Shown here: piece after piece, positions 1 to 10,566 of the stretch
How the letters are laid out: each line of letters starts with the position of its first letter
Position numbering within the stretch: the stretch's first letter is position 1
Origin: Priestia flexa NBRC 15715
Lineage (GTDB): Bacteria; Bacillota; Bacilli; Bacillales; Bacillaceae_H
Reading direction: 5' to 3'
Length of the DNA stretch: 64,000 nucleotides
NCBI RefSeq assembly: GCF_001591565.1
Contig: NZ_BCVD01000003.1
Coordinates: 1 to 64,000, forward strand
Notes under the pieces: model-generated
What the model was told of the DNA's origin: nothing
The model's input: only the letters and a program-made list of their open reading frames with translations
The model's database searches: none
Made by a program: the position numbers and the translations under genes

Positions 1-20
1 TGTCTCAGTCTCTTTCACTT

Positions 21-1289
21 TTAGTAAATAGATGTATGTTCCTTGGACATCGATTCTAAAATTTCTTTAATGCGTTTTAAGAATCGACCACATACGAGTC
101 CATCAAGCACACGGTGGTCAAGAGATAAGCATAGATTGACCATATCTCGAATGGCAATCATATTATTAATAACAACCGGACGCTTAACAATAGATTCCAC
201 CTGTAAAATTGCTGCTTGTGGATAATTAATGATTCCCATCGATTGAACGGAACCAAATGATCCCGTGTTATTAACAGTAAACGTTCCACCCTGCATGTCT
301 GCCGCTTTTAATGAACCTGCTCGTACTTTTTGCGCTAATTCATTAATTTCGCGTGCAATTCCTTTAATTGTTTTTTCATCGGCATTTTTTATGACAGGTA
401 CAAACAATGCATCTTCTGTTGCAACAGCAATAGAAATATTAATGTCTTTCTTTTGAATAATTTCATCGCCTGCCCACATTGAATTGATTTCTGGGAATTC
501 TGTTAAGGCTTGTGCAATCGCTTTGACAAAGAAAGCAAAGTACGTTAAGTTAAATCCTTCTTTTTGTTTAAATTCCGTTTTAATAGAATCACGATATGCT
601 ACGAGGCTTGTTACATCCACTTCAACCATTGTCCATGCATGAGGAATTTCGTGCTTGCTTCGTAACATGTTGCTGGCAATCGCTTTACGTACACCAGATA
701 CAGGAATGGCTTTATCACCAGAAGCCGTTGGAATAGGTTCCGACCTTTTCATCTCTGCTTTTGGTGAAGGCGCTGCTGATGAAGCCGGTGCTGTTTTTGG
801 CGCCTCCTGATGAACAGCTGAATCCCTTTGCGGACCTTTTTCAATTGCAGCCAGTACGTCTTTTCTTGTAATTCGACCACCTCCACCTGACCCTGTAAGT
901 GTTTCAAGGTTAATTCCATGTTCTTGGGATAAACGCAGAACGGCTGGTGAATAGCGCTTTTTATTAGAGTGGTCAGCTGTATCTGGTAAAGAAACTTTTT
1001 CATTCGTTTCTTTTGGCGCATTTTGAGCTGTATCTGCTGAAGAAGCTCCTTCTACTTCAATCAAACACAGCGTTTCTCCAACTGGCAGCGTCTCGTCTTC
1101 AGCTGCAATAATTTCTTTAATCACACCCGTAAATGAAGATGGCACTTCTGCATTCACTTTATCGGTCATCACTTCTGCTAATGGATCATATTTATTAACC
1201 TGGTCTCCCACAGCTACTAGCCATTTGCTAATCGTGCCTTCCGTTACGCTTTCTCCAAGCTGAGGCATTTTGATTTTTTCAATTGCCAC
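21..1289 (-). CDS. bkdB: Branched-chain 2-oxo acid dehydrogenase E2 (dihydrolipoyl transacylase)
   Basis: E2 core of the branched-chain keto-acid dehydrogenase; it passes acyl groups from E1 to CoA through a swinging lipoyl arm. Visible parts: an N-terminal lipoyl domain with the lipoylated lysine in EVMTDKVNAE (about residue 44), a Pro/Ala-rich linker, an E3/E1-binding domain (about 113-152, YSPAVLRLSQEHG), a second linker, and a catalytic domain ending in the DHRVLDG active-site motif. I chose the GTG at 1289 because AAAGGAG lies 9 nt upstream and the family starts (M/V)AIEK; a TTG 9 nt earlier is in frame but leaves no room for a ribosome binding site. Last gene of the bkd operon; 20 bases remain to the window edge. 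Confidence 0.96.
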   Translation of the reverse strand: MAIEKIKMPQLGESVTEGTISKWLVAVGDQVNKYDPLAEVMTDKVNAEVPSSFTGVIKEIIAAEDETLPVGETLCLIEVEGASSADTAQNAPKETNEKVSLPDTADHSNKKRYSPAVLRLSQEHGINLETLTGSGGGGRITRKDVLAAIEKGPQRDSAVHQEAPKTAPASSAAPSPKAEMKRSEPIPTASGDKAIPVSGVRKAIASNMLRSKHEIPHAWTMVEVDVTSLVAYRDSIKTEFKQKEGFNLTYFAFFVKAIAQALTEFPEINSMWAGDEIIQKKDINISIAVATEDALFVPVIKNADEKTIKGIAREINELAQKVRAGSLKAADMQGGTFTVNNTGSFGSVQSMGIINYPQAAILQVESIVKRPVVINNMIAIRDMVNLCLSLDHRVLDGLVCGRFLKRIKEILESMSKEHTSIY

Positions 1290-1303
1290 TGGAAACAACT
1301 CCT

Positions 1304-2287
1304 TTAAAATTCAGCTAATTCTCTCATTGCTTTTTCTACTTTATCTGGATTTACCATAAAATACTTCTCCATCGTTGGAGCATATGGCATAGCTGGAATA
1401 TCTGGCCCAGCCAAACGTTGAATCGGTGCATCCAAATCAAATAAACAATGTTCTGCAATAATAGCCGCTACTTCACTCATGATGCTTCCTTCTTTGTTAT
1501 CTTCTGTTACAAGAAGCACCTTACCTGTTTTAGATGCAGCTTCAATAATCGCTTCTTTATCTAATGGATAAACTGTTCGTAAATCTAATACATGAGCTGA
1601 AACTCCATCAGCCGCAAGTTTTTCAGCTGCTTGGAGTGCAAAATGGACGCAAAGACCATATGTAATAACAGTAATATCATCACCTTCGCGCTTCACATCT
1701 GCTTTTCCGATTGGAAGTACATAATCATCTTCTGGCACTTCACCTTTAATTAAGCGATACGCGCGCTTATGTTCAAAGAATAGCACTGGGTCATCATCGC
1801 GGATGGCTGCTTTTAATAACCCCTTCACATCATAAGGCGTAGATGGCATCACGATTTTTAAACCTGGCTGATTGGCAAACAACGCTTCAACTGATTGCGA
1901 ATGATAAAGAGCACCGTGCACGCCTCCACCGTAAGGCGCACGAATTGTAATTGGACAGTTCCAATCATTGTTCGAGCGATAGCGAATTTTTGCAGCCTCT
2001 GAAACGATTTGGTTCACAGCAGGCATGATAAAATCAGCAAACTGCATTTCAGCAATTGGGCGCATTCCGTACATTGCTGCTCCAATTCCAACTCCAGCAA
2101 TCGCTGATTCTGCCAGCGGTGTATCAATTACGCGCTCTTCGCCAAACTGCTCATATAAGCCGTTCGTTGCCTTGAATACGCCGCCTTTTCTTCCCACATC
2201 TTCTCCTAACACAAATACACGTGGGTCTCTCTCCATTTCTTCACGCATAGCCATTGTTACGGCATCGATATATGACATTACTGGCAT
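1304..2287 (-). CDS. bkdAB: Branched-chain 2-oxo acid dehydrogenase E1 beta subunit
   Basis: Beta subunit of the thiamine-diphosphate E1 component, pairing with BkdAA to decarboxylate the keto acids of Val, Leu and Ile. It is 327 residues long with the conserved blocks MSYIDAVTMAMREEMERD, LGEDVGRKGGVFKATNGL and DTPLAESAIAGVGIGAAM, and the C-terminal transketolase domain (VLLVTEDNKEGS). The ATG at 2287 has GAGGAGG eight bases upstream; a GTG 21 nt earlier is in frame but sits on that ribosome binding site. Gap of 13 nt from bkdAA and 14 nt to bkdB, so translation is probably coordinated. Confidence 0.96.
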   Translation of the reverse strand: MPVMSYIDAVTMAMREEMERDPRVFVLGEDVGRKGGVFKATNGLYEQFGEERVIDTPLAESAIAGVGIGAAMYGMRPIAEMQFADFIMPAVNQIVSEAAKIRYRSNNDWNCPITIRAPYGGGVHGALYHSQSVEALFANQPGLKIVMPSTPYDVKGLLKAAIRDDDPVLFFEHKRAYRLIKGEVPEDDYVLPIGKADVKREGDDITVITYGLCVHFALQAAEKLAADGVSAHVLDLRTVYPLDKEAIIEAASKTGKVLLVTEDNKEGSIMSEVAAIIAEHCLFDLDAPIQRLAGPDIPAMPYAPTMEKYFMVNPDKVEKAMRELAEF

Positions 2288-2300
2288 TTTAGTTTCCTCC

Positions 2301-3293
2301 TCACTCACCGTATACGTATTTTAAAGCTGATTCTGGGTCTGCATATGCAGCATTTTCTGCATAGTCTGTTGCTTCATTCACAATTTTCATGATTTCTTCA
2401 AGCATTTCAGCTTCTTTCGCATCTGTTAGAGTCCCAGTTTCTTTTAAATACGCACCAAAGCGAATAATTGGATCATTTTTCTTCGCTTCTGAAATTTCGT
2501 CTGCTTCGCGATAAGCGCGATCATCATCATCACTTGAGTGAGCAGTCAAGCGGCTAGAAACCGTTTCAATAAGCGTTGGTCCTTCACCTTTTACTGCTCT
2601 TTCTCTTGCTTCTTTTACAACTTTATACACTTCTAAAGGATCATTTCCGTCTACTGTGTATCCAGGCATACCATAGCCAATTGCACGGTCTGATACCTTT
2701 TCACAACCAAGTTGCTTTTCTACCGGCACCGAAATGGCATACTTATTGTTTTCACACATGAAAATAACCGGTAATTTGTGAACGCCTGCAAAATTAGCAC
2801 CTTCGTGAAAATCACCTTGGTTTGATGAACCTTCACCGAACGTTACAAATGTCACCAACTCTTTTTTCTCCATTTTCCCGGCCAAAGCAATTCCAACGGC
2901 ATGAGGAACCTGCGTTGTCACCGGAGAAGACCCTGTTACAATGCGCTTCTCTTTATAGCCGAAGTGACCAGGCATTTGACGACCACCTGAGTTTGGATCT
3001 TCCGCTTTTGCAAATCCTGATAGCATTAAATCACGAGCCGTCATCCCAAATGCAAGGACTACTCCCATGTCTCGGTAATACGGCAACGCGTAGTCTTTCT
3101 CACGGTTTAACGCAAATGCTGCACCGACTTGCGCTGCCTCTTGTCCTTGACACGAAATAACAAAAGGTACCTTCCCAGCACGATTTAATAACCACATACG
3201 CTCGTCAATTTTACGAGCCAGAAGCATTGTACGATACATTTCAACTACTTGTTCATCTGTTAAACCTAGTGCTTCATGACGATTTTCTGTCAT
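2301..3293 (-). CDS. bkdAA: Branched-chain 2-oxo acid dehydrogenase E1 alpha subunit
   Basis: Alpha subunit of the E1 decarboxylase, binding thiamine diphosphate. The 330-residue protein has the E1-alpha dehydrogenase fold. The thiamine-diphosphate/Mg motif is GEGSSNQGDFHEGANFA followed by ENNKYAISVP, and the phosphorylation-loop-like stretch SRLTAHSSDDDDRAYR is present. Lies 21 nt after lpdV with an AAGGAGG-type ribosome binding site (the plus strand reads cctcctt). Substrate range cannot be read from sequence; assignment as branched-chain rather than pyruvate rests on the neighbouring ptb-bcd-buk-lpdV genes. Confidence 0.95.
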   Translation of the reverse strand: MTENRHEALGLTDEQVVEMYRTMLLARKIDERMWLLNRAGKVPFVISCQGQEAAQVGAAFALNREKDYALPYYRDMGVVLAFGMTARDLMLSGFAKAEDPNSGGRQMPGHFGYKEKRIVTGSSPVTTQVPHAVGIALAGKMEKKELVTFVTFGEGSSNQGDFHEGANFAGVHKLPVIFMCENNKYAISVPVEKQLGCEKVSDRAIGYGMPGYTVDGNDPLEVYKVVKEARERAVKGEGPTLIETVSSRLTAHSSDDDDRAYREADEISEAKKNDPIIRFGAYLKETGTLTDAKEAEMLEEIMKIVNEATDYAENAAYADPESALKYVYGE

Positions 3294-3314
3294 CAGTTAT
3301 AACCTCCTTAATAA

Positions 3315-4736
3315 TTAAAAATGAATGGCTTTTCCATCAACAGCAAGGGCTGCTTCACCGATTGCTTCGGATAAGCTTGGGTGTGGATGAATAGTATGAG
3401 CAACTTCCCATGGCGTCGCATCTAACACTTTTGCAAGACCTGCTTCTGAAATCATGTCTGTTACGTGAGGACCAATCATGTGAACTCCTAGTAGGTCATT
3501 TGTTTCATCGTCTTTAATAACTTTCACAAATCCTTCTGCTTCACCATATACAAGTGCTTTACCGATTGCTTTAAACGGCATTTTGCCAACTTTCACAGCA
3601 TGACCTTTTTCTTTTGCTTCTTGTTCTGTTAAACCCACGCTTGCCACTTCTGGGCTACTATATACGCACTTTGAAATATTTTCATATTGAATTGGGAGCG
3701 GCTTTTTATCTCCTATATGTTCGACTGCTACAATTCCTTCACGAGAAGCCACGTGAGCCAGCTGAAGACCACCAATGACGTCACCAATTGCATAGATATG
3801 CGACTCTTTTGTTTGATAAAATTCATTTGTTTTAATAAAACCGCTCTCAACAACAATGTCTGTGTTTTCTAATCCAATGCCTTCAACGTTGGCTTGTCTT
3901 CCAACAGATACAAGCATCTTTTCAGCTTCGTATGTACTTGTTTCACCATTCACTTCAGCTTTCACTTTGACACTTTTATCTACTTCAACGGTATCCGCTA
4001 ACACTTTAGCAGAAGTAACTACCTTAATTCCTTTTCGCTGTAGCTGTTTTTTCATTTCAGTTGATATATCGTGATCTTCGGTTGGTAGAATACGATCACT
4101 GTATTCAATAATCGTTACCTCAACTCCAAAGTCAGCAAGCATTGAAGCCCATTCAACACCGATTACACCGCCACCAACAATCATAATAGATTGAGGAAGA
4201 TTTTTCATTTGTAATGCTTCATCCGATGTAATGATAAACTCACCGTCAATCGTTAGCCCTGGTAATGTTCTTGGGCGCGAGCCTGTTGAAATGATTACGT
4301 TATTTGGTATAAGCATTTCATTTTCTTCACCGCTCTTTAGCTCAACTGAAATGGTTCCTGGCATCGGTGAAAAGATGGATGGCCCTAATATACGGCCAAA
4401 GCCTTCATACACATCAATTTTGCCTTTTTTCATCAGTCCTTTGACGCCGTTATACAGCTGTGTAACAACCAAATCTTTTCGCTCTTGTACACGCTCATAA
4501 TCGAGTTTTACATCAGATGCTAAAACGCCAAAAGAGTCTGCTTTTTTTGCTGTTTGATACACTTCTGCACTTCGTAATAAAGCTTTGCTTGGGATACAAC
4601 CTGCATGAAGGCATGTACCACCCAGCTTTTCTTTTTCTACAATTGCAACACTTAGGCCAAGCTGGGAAGCACGAATTGCCGCTACGTATCCGCCGGTGCC
4701 TCCCCCTAGAACTACTACATCATATTCCCTTGCCAT
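3315..4736 (-). CDS. lpdV: Dihydrolipoyl dehydrogenase (E3) of the branched-chain complex
   Basis: FAD enzyme that reoxidises the lipoyl arm of BkdB and makes NADH. The 473-residue protein opens with the FAD-binding GGGTGGYVAAIRA. The redox-active disulfide is Cys42/Cys47 in GGTCLHAGCIPSKAL. The NAD site follows (IVGGGVIGVEWASML), and the C-terminal dimerisation domain has the catalytic His in HPHPSLSEA. Placed between buk and bkdAA as in other bkd operons, which is why lpdV is preferred to pdhD. Confidence 0.96.
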   Translation of the reverse strand: MAREYDVVVLGGGTGGYVAAIRASQLGLSVAIVEKEKLGGTCLHAGCIPSKALLRSAEVYQTAKKADSFGVLASDVKLDYERVQERKDLVVTQLYNGVKGLMKKGKIDVYEGFGRILGPSIFSPMPGTISVELKSGEENEMLIPNNVIISTGSRPRTLPGLTIDGEFIITSDEALQMKNLPQSIMIVGGGVIGVEWASMLADFGVEVTIIEYSDRILPTEDHDISTEMKKQLQRKGIKVVTSAKVLADTVEVDKSVKVKAEVNGETSTYEAEKMLVSVGRQANVEGIGLENTDIVVESGFIKTNEFYQTKESHIYAIGDVIGGLQLAHVASREGIVAVEHIGDKKPLPIQYENISKCVYSSPEVASVGLTEQEAKEKGHAVKVGKMPFKAIGKALVYGEAEGFVKVIKDDETNDLLGVHMIGPHVTDMISEAGLAKVLDATPWEVAHTIHPHPSLSEAIGEAALAVDGKAIHF

Positions 4737-4756
4737 ATATTGTCACACCTTTCCTT

Positions 4757-5857
4757 TTAAAGTGTAGAAGAGTGAATATGCTCACCAGGATATTGCTTCG
4801 CTTTCTCTTCTTGTTTTAAGACGCGCAGTGCTCCTTCAGCCAGTGCTTGAAGTTCGTTTTCTCCTGGAAACACCGTAACATCTGCAATCCACTTTACGCG
4901 TTCAATAATTAAACTCACGAACATTTTTGAATAAGCAATTCCACCTGTTAAAATAATTGCATCGACTTTCCCCGCTAACACAGCACTTGCTGCACCAATC
5001 TCCTTTGCAATCTGGTAAGCCATCGCTTCATACACTAATTTTGCTTTTTTATTTCCATGTTCAATAAGCTTTTCAACTTTTTGAACATCAGACGTCCCTA
5101 AATACCCAACTAATCCACCTTTACCAACAAGCATCTTCATAATATCTTCGCGATAATACTCACCCGAAAAGCATAAGCGGACAAGTTCTCCTACCGGAAC
5201 GCTTCCCGCTCTCTCTGGACTAAAAGGACCGTCACCGTGTAAACCGTTATTCACGTCAATAACTCTTCCATAGTTATGAACACCAACAGTAATACCGCCA
5301 CCCATATGCGTCACAATTAAATTCAACTCTTCGTACTTTTTATCGAGCTGAGCTGCAACTTTACGGGCTACAGCTTTTTGATTTAATGCATGAAAAATAC
5401 TTTTACGCGCCATATGCGGGCTGCCTGACACCCTTGCCACATCTAATAGTTCATCAACAACCACAGGGTCAACAATAAATGATGAAATATTCAAGCCAGA
5501 ACCAATTTCATACGCTAAGATTCCACCAAGGTTTGATGCATGATGACCTGCATATCCTTCTTTTAAATCTTTAAGCATTAACTCATTCACTTCATACGTA
5601 CCACCTTCAATCGGACGCAATAATCCCCCACGTCCGCAGACGGCATTAAGCTTTGATAAATTAATCCCTTCTTCATCAAGCGCTTCTAAAATGGATTTTT
5701 TTCGAAATTCATATTGATTATAAATGGTTTCAAATACACTCAGTTCTTTTGCTTCATAGCGAATCGTGCGATCAAAAATCATTTGGTCATTGTGGAATAC
5801 ACCGATTTTCGTTGATGTCGATCCTGGATTAATGGTGAGTATTCGATAATCTTGCAT
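4757..5857 (-). CDS. buk: Butyrate kinase
   Basis: Acyl-phosphate kinase of the acetate kinase family; with Ptb it turns branched-chain acyl-CoA into the free acid and ATP. Seen: N-terminal phosphate motif [40 protein letters not shown] and the C-terminal ILTGGIAYS. The start at 5857 gives MQDYRIL..., matching the family N-terminus; the longer open frame (to 5899) adds an unrelated stretch. The best Shine-Dalgarno (AGGAGG) is about 12 nt upstream, longer than usual. Followed closely by lpdV (20 nt). Confidence 0.94.
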   Translation of the reverse strand: MQDYRILTINPGSTSTKIGVFHNDQMIFDRTIRYEAKELSVFETIYNQYEFRKKSILEALDEEGINLSKLNAVCGRGGLLRPIEGGTYEVNELMLKDLKEGYAGHHASNLGGILAYEIGSGLNISSFIVDPVVVDELLDVARVSGSPHMARKSIFHALNQKAVARKVAAQLDKKYEELNLIVTHMGGGITVGVHNYGRVIDVNNGLHGDGPFSPERAGSVPVGELVRLCFSGEYYREDIMKMLVGKGGLVGYLGTSDVQKVEKLIEHGNKKAKLVYEAMAYQIAKEIGAASAVLAGKVDAIILTGGIAYSKMFVSLIIERVKWIADVTVFPGENELQALAEGALRVLKQEEKAKQYPGEHIHSSTL

Positions 5858-6056
5858 AATTAACCAGAGCCTCCTAGCTGTATAAAGTTTAACTTCCATC
5901 AGTGAAAATTTTCTTCATCTCCACTGGTGATTAGTTAAACTTATCGGACCTTTACAGACAGCTGATTTCCCACTTCTTTTCTTTCTGGCCTCATCATCTT
6001 AAAAGGAAGGATTACTGTCCGTTAAGAGTGGGATAAAATATTGTTTACTTAAATGA

Positions 6057-6089
6057 AGCTAGGGAGCATATTCCTACAAGTCCCTAGCT
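6057..6089. other. Intra-operon hairpin between bcd and buk
   Basis: Perfect 9-bp inverted repeat (AGCTAGGGA / TCCCTAGCT, loop about 15 nt) just after the bcd stop, in the only long gap (about 240 nt) of the bkd operon. There is no T-run in the reading direction, so it is not a classical terminator. It could be a processing or stability hairpin, but function is unknown. I see no open frame in the rest of the gap. Confidence 0.5.
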
Positions 6090-6097
6090 GTTGACTG

Positions 6098-7198
6098 TTA
6101 GCGAGAGCGTCTACTTAAAAGGTGATGTCCGTTTTGTAAAAATTGACTACGAGAGCGTCTTAGCTTCTCAATACGCTCTTCTGCTAGGCGATCTGCTGCT
6201 ACATATGTTGGAATTCCGTCTCGCTTTGAAATTTCAATTACTTTTTCAATATTATCATAAATCGTTTCAACCTTTTTCAATGCGCGTTCGCGGTTATAAC
6301 CAATTAATTCGTCCGCTACGTTAATTACTCCTCCAGCATTGATTACATAATCCGGAGCATAAATGATTCCCATCTCATGAATCATATCGCCATGACGCGC
6401 TTCTTTTAGCTGATTGTTTGCTGCTCCAGCAATTACCTTTGCTTTTAATTGTGGAATTGTTTCATCGTTAATTGTTGCGCCTAGTGCACAAGGCGCATAG
6501 ATATCACATTCTACTCCATAAATATCCTGTGGGTCTACTGCTTTTGCACCGAATTCTTCAACTGCACGCTGTACAGATTCTTTGTTGATGTCTGTCACAA
6601 TGAGCTGTGCGCCTTCTTCATGAAGATGACGACACAGGTTATATGCAACGTTTCCGATTCCCTGAACTGCGATTATTTTCCCTTCTAAAATATCCGTACC
6701 AAAAGCTTCTTTTGCTGCTGCTTTAATCCCGCGATAAACTCCATAAGCCGTAACTGGTGAAGGATTTCCTGATGAACCAAATGCAGGTGAAACTCCTGTT
6801 ACGTAATCAGTTTCTTGGTATACAAGGTCCATATCTTCAACTGTTGTCCCTACATCTTCAGCCGTAATATAGCGTCCGTTTAGCCCTTGAATATAGCGTC
6901 CAAATGCACGGAACATTTCTTCGTTTTTATCCTTCTTAGGATCACCGATAATAACTGTTTTACCGCCTCCCAAGTTAAGCCCTGCTGCTGCGTTCTTGTA
7001 CGTCATGCCTTTTGCAAGACGCAGCGCATCTTCAATCGCTGCTTCCTCAGACTCATACGTCCACATTCTCGTTCCACCTAAAGCCGGCCCAATTGTTGTA
7101 TCATGAATTGCAATAATTGCTTTTAACCCCGATTGCTCATCTTGGCAAAAAACTAATTGTTCGTAATCATACTGTTCCATATAGCTAAAAATTTTCAT
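6098..7198 (-). CDS. bcd: Branched-chain amino acid (leucine) dehydrogenase
   Basis: NAD-dependent oxidative deamination of Leu, Val and Ile to their keto acids, the step that feeds the bkd complex. The 366-residue Glu/Leu/Phe/Val dehydrogenase has the substrate and catalytic lysines in [18 protein letters not shown], and the Rossmann nucleotide loop [11 protein letters not shown] with a GxGxxA-like pattern. Lies 15 nt after ptb with a good AGGAGG ribosome binding site. Strongly conserved along its length; nothing odd. Confidence 0.96.
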   Translation of the reverse strand: MKIFSYMEQYDYEQLVFCQDEQSGLKAIIAIHDTTIGPALGGTRMWTYESEEAAIEDALRLAKGMTYKNAAAGLNLGGGKTVIIGDPKKDKNEEMFRAFGRYIQGLNGRYITAEDVGTTVEDMDLVYQETDYVTGVSPAFGSSGNPSPVTAYGVYRGIKAAAKEAFGTDILEGKIIAVQGIGNVAYNLCRHLHEEGAQLIVTDINKESVQRAVEEFGAKAVDPQDIYGVECDIYAPCALGATINDETIPQLKAKVIAGAANNQLKEARHGDMIHEMGIIYAPDYVINAGGVINVADELIGYNRERALKKVETIYDNIEKVIEISKRDGIPTYVAADRLAEERIEKLRRSRSQFLQNGHHLLSRRSR

Positions 7199-7213
7199 TG
7201 TTGTTTCCTCCTA

Positions 7214-8122
7214 TCAATTATGTGTCGCTACGTTGATTGCTAACGCTAACGAATAAAGTTTACTTTCAGCAGAATCTGCTCTTGACGTAAGTACGATTGG
7301 CGCTTTCGCTCCGGCAATAACAGCTCCAACCTTTGCTTGTGCAAAATAAATAAGTGATTTATATAAAATGTTTCCTGATTCAATCGTAGGTACTACTAAA
7401 ATATCAGCTGCTCCAGCAACTTCACTTTGGATTCCTTTTTGCTCAGCAGCTACGTGACTGATGGCATTATCCAAAGCAAGAGGTCCATCGACAACACAGC
7501 CTTTTATTTGACCACGCTTGTTCATCTGTGTTAATAATGCAGCATCTGTGGTAGCTTCCATTGCTGGATTGACCACTTCAACAGCTGCGATTGGCGCTAC
7601 TTTTGGTGTTGTTATCCCCATTGCTTTTGCAACACCAACCGCATTTTCAATAATTTGAACTTTCTCTTGAATACTTGGTGCAATATTCATTGCTGCATCA
7701 GTGACAATAATAGGTCTGTCATACCCCGGAACTTCAAAAGCAGCTACGTGTGATAGGACGTTTCCAGTTCGCAAACCGTTCTCTTTATGTAAAACAGCTT
7801 TAAGAATGGTTGAAGTTGAGAGGTGACCTTTCATAACAATATGCGCTTCATTCATTGCTACGGCATGCACTGCTTCTTGCGCAGATTGTTGAGGTGAATT
7901 AGTATGCACAATCGTAACTTCGCCCGTTTCCAAGCGTTTTTCAGTCTCTCGCTCTAAAATTGATTTAATTTTAGCTTCGTTTCCATATAAAACAAAACGA
8001 GCTAGTTGGTGCTCACATGCCTGGTTAACCGCTTCGAGAGTTTCTGCATCCTCAGCAGCAGCAACGGCAACTGTAACCTGTTTATTTGTTACACTTTTAC
8101 GCATTAACTGTTTAAGTATCAT
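7214..8122 (-). CDS. ptb: Phosphate butyryltransferase
   Basis: First gene of the bkd operon: transfers the acyl group of branched-chain acyl-CoA (or butyryl-CoA) to phosphate, giving the substrate of Buk. The 302-residue protein belongs to the phosphate acetyl/butyryltransferase family, with motifs HIVMKGHLSTSTILKAVL, VTDAAMNIAPS, GCVVDGPLALDNAIS and the C-terminal VVPTIESGNILYKSL. Preceded by a sigma-54 type promoter and then bkdR, so it is the entry gene of a BkdR/SigL-controlled operon. Confidence 0.95.
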   Translation of the reverse strand: MILKQLMRKSVTNKQVTVAVAAAEDAETLEAVNQACEHQLARFVLYGNEAKIKSILERETEKRLETGEVTIVHTNSPQQSAQEAVHAVAMNEAHIVMKGHLSTSTILKAVLHKENGLRTGNVLSHVAAFEVPGYDRPIIVTDAAMNIAPSIQEKVQIIENAVGVAKAMGITTPKVAPIAAVEVVNPAMEATTDAALLTQMNKRGQIKGCVVDGPLALDNAISHVAAEQKGIQSEVAGAADILVVPTIESGNILYKSLIYFAQAKVGAVIAGAKAPIVLTSRADSAESKLYSLALAINVATHN

Positions 8123-8190
8123 GAAATGCTCGACCTTTCATGTTAGAGTTTGGTAAGAAAGAAGCTAGTAGCTTCACCACTTTTTATATT

Positions 8191-8206
8191 TGCAAGAACC
8201 ATGCCA
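8191..8206 (-). promoter_or_regulatory. Sigma-54 (SigL) -24/-12 promoter of the bkd operon
   Basis: Minus-strand TGGCATGGTTCTTGCA fits the sigma-54 consensus TGGCAC-N5-TTGCA, with the invariant GG and GC at the right 10-bp distance. It lies about 70 bp upstream of ptb and is followed, further upstream, by the bkdR gene, whose product is an AAA+ sigma-54 activator. Confidence 0.85.
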
Positions 8207-8328
8207 AATGTTGAGAACATTGAAGAATTCCTCGTTTTCTAACAAGTTCCCTTGATTAAGGCTGAAAACAATACGCTTTATTATTTTTTAGGATATACAA
8301 TCGATTAATGAGCTCATTAAATCACGTG

Positions 8329-8365
8329 CAACATTTTGCATGTTGTGCATATTATTGCATGCCTA
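8329..8365. promoter_or_regulatory. Possible BkdR upstream activating region
   Basis: A cluster of TTGCA/TGCAA elements with dyad character (gcaacattttgcatgttgtg, then attattgcatgcc) lies about 130-170 bp upstream of the sigma-54 promoter and runs into the end of bkdR. Position and symmetry suit an enhancer for an activator with a Fis-type DNA-binding domain, but the binding sequence is inferred. Confidence 0.4.
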
Positions 8366-10421
8366 TATTTGCAATTCCGTATTTTTCAAGCTTGTAGTAA
8401 AGAGCGCGAATTGATATATTTAGACGTTTTGCAGTTTTGGTTTTATTATAATCATGTTCTTTTAAAACGTGCAGTATAACATCTTTTTCATATTGTTCCA
8501 CTAACATTGAAAGGGTCTCACCGCTTTGTATAGTAAAATCAACAGATGTTGGTTCAGTGTGTTCACTTACATCATTTAGAGTTGGAAGATGTTTTGCAGT
8601 AATGATTACCTCACTATAATGCATATAAATAACAGCTCTTCCTAAAATGTTCTCAAGCTCTCTGACGTTTCCTGGCCAGTCATAGTGGACAAGCAATTTT
8701 AATGCATCCTCTGATAGACCTTCTACACTTCTGCCATAGTCTTGGTTAATTTTCGTAATTAAGTGTAGCGCCAAGGTCTCGATGTCTTCTTTTCGCTGTC
8801 GAAGAGGTGGAATTTGAATTGGAATTTTATTCAATCGATAGTAGAGATCTTGTCTAATTGTTCCGTCGGCAATCCCTTGTTCCAAGTTCACATTCGTTGC
8901 CGCAATCACTCGCACGTTTACAGGAATAGAGCTGGTCCCCCCCACTCGTACTAGCTCCTTTTCTTGTAGTACTCGTAATAGTTTTGCTTGCATATGTGCT
9001 GATAATTCACCGATTTCATCTAAGAAAATACTTCCGTTATTCGCTTCTTCAAACAACCCGCGCTTGCCACCCCGCTTAGCACCTGAAAACGCTCCTTCTT
9101 CATAACCAAAGAGCTCGCTTTCTAAAAGAGATTCCGATAACGCAGCGCAGTTTACGCGTACAAATTTGTTATACTTTCGTTCACTTGCATTATGAATAGC
9201 ATGGGCAAACAGCTCTTTTCCAGTTCCAGACTCTCCGCGCAGTAAAACTGTTGCAGGCGTTTTAGCTGCTAGTTTTGCTTGTTCAATGGCTAACAAAAAT
9301 TCTTCAGATTCACCAATAATGTCAGCAAATGAATACTTCGCTTCTAGCGTACGAATAATTTGGCGCGCTCTGTTTAATTCCGTCGTAAGCTGCTGTATCT
9401 CTGAGATATCGTGAATAACGCCTACGCTCCCTTTTAACTTACCATCCACGATAACCGGAGCAACGTTTACAACAACATCTTTTTTGTTGGGTCCCACTTT
9501 CATGCTGACACCGCGCACAGCTCTTCTTGTTTTTAACACCTGCATGTGCATGCTTTCTCCTTCAGAAATATCTGTGGTTGCCGGCTTCCCAATAATATCT
9601 GAGCGCTGAAGTCCCGTGATTTTTGTATAAGCAGGGTTTATTAATAACCCAACACCTTCTTCATCCACAACTGAAATGGCTTCTTCTGATGACTGAATGA
9701 TTGCTTCAAGCATTGTTTGAATATCCTTTAAATTAGTTACTTCCTCAGCTAAATTCACCACTTCTGTAATATCTTTAAAAACAGAAAACGCTCCAAATAA
9801 TTCTCCTTTTTCATTAATCATAGGAATGCGTGACGTAATTACTTTATGACTGTTCGTAATGGTAAACTCTTGATTATAATCCGTCCGTTTTGTCAGTAAA
9901 GTCGTTGGTAACTCACTCGCTGGAATGGATTCATGAATATGCTTTCCAATGACGTTTTCACTTTTTAAGTTTGTAATTCGTTCAGCACTTTTATTAAAGA
10001 GGGTTATTTTTGCCTCTTTATCTACAACAATCATTGCATCATGCGTAGAGTTAAAGATCAGGTTATATTTATCTGATTCATGCGTTAACCGCTCAATTAA
10101 TTCTTCTTTTTGCTCCATTAAGCTAGCCATCATTTTAGCAACTGATCCTGGAATCAACAGCGTATTACTTTGTTTTTGCTTATGTAATTCCTGAAAGACA
10201 CGTTCACTTCCAGTCGCATCTACAATCACATCCACACCTTGGTGAAGAAAAGATGACCAGCTTGTGGACACTTTTATCCCTAATTGCTCTGCATACTTCA
10301 TCGCTGGCGCCTCAGAGTTAACATCTACTACTCCAGCTACCTTTACGCCTTCCGCTTCTTCAATCATCTTTAATACGGCCAACCCACCCGTGTTAGCACC
10401 AATAATCAACACAGTTTGCAT
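8352..10421 (-). CDS. bkdR: Sigma-54-dependent transcriptional activator of the bkd operon
   Basis: Enhancer-binding activator, 689 residues. N-terminal Rossmann-like segment ([18 protein letters not shown]), then two PAS domains (about 115-215 and 235-340). The central AAA+ domain has Walker A GESGTGKE, Walker [10 protein letters not shown] and the sigma-54 contact loop as GAFSGA instead of the usual GAFTGA. A C-terminal Fis-type helix-turn-helix follows ([21 protein letters not shown]). Transcribed in the same direction as the bkd genes and separated from ptb by the sigma-54 promoter, so it most likely senses a branched-chain metabolite and switches on that operon. Confidence 0.95.
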   Translation of the reverse strand: MQTVLIIGANTGGLAVLKMIEEAEGVKVAGVVDVNSEAPAMKYAEQLGIKVSTSWSSFLHQGVDVIVDATGSERVFQELHKQKQSNTLLIPGSVAKMMASLMEQKEELIERLTHESDKYNLIFNSTHDAMIVVDKEAKITLFNKSAERITNLKSENVIGKHIHESIPASELPTTLLTKRTDYNQEFTITNSHKVITSRIPMINEKGELFGAFSVFKDITEVVNLAEEVTNLKDIQTMLEAIIQSSEEAISVVDEEGVGLLINPAYTKITGLQRSDIIGKPATTDISEGESMHMQVLKTRRAVRGVSMKVGPNKKDVVVNVAPVIVDGKLKGSVGVIHDISEIQQLTTELNRARQIIRTLEAKYSFADIIGESEEFLLAIEQAKLAAKTPATVLLRGESGTGKELFAHAIHNASERKYNKFVRVNCAALSESLLESELFGYEEGAFSGAKRGGKRGLFEEANNGSIFLDEIGELSAHMQAKLLRVLQEKELVRVGGTSSIPVNVRVIAATNVNLEQGIADGTIRQDLYYRLNKIPIQIPPLRQRKEDIETLALHLITKINQDYGRSVEGLSEDALKLLVHYDWPGNVRELENILGRAVIYMHYSEVIITAKHLPTLNDVSEHTEPTSVDFTIQSGETLSMLVEQYEKDVILHVLKEHDYNKTKTAKRLNISIRALYYKLEKYGIANIGMQ

Positions 10422-10566
10422 ATTTTTTCACCTTTTTCATTTAAAATGGAAAAATACTCTGCAACTTCTTGCACCACTTTATCATATAAAACTTTAAACA
10501 GTCTTGACAATTTTTTTTGCTGTTTTATCATTTAAGTAAGACAAACCAGGAAAGGATTTCCTAACT

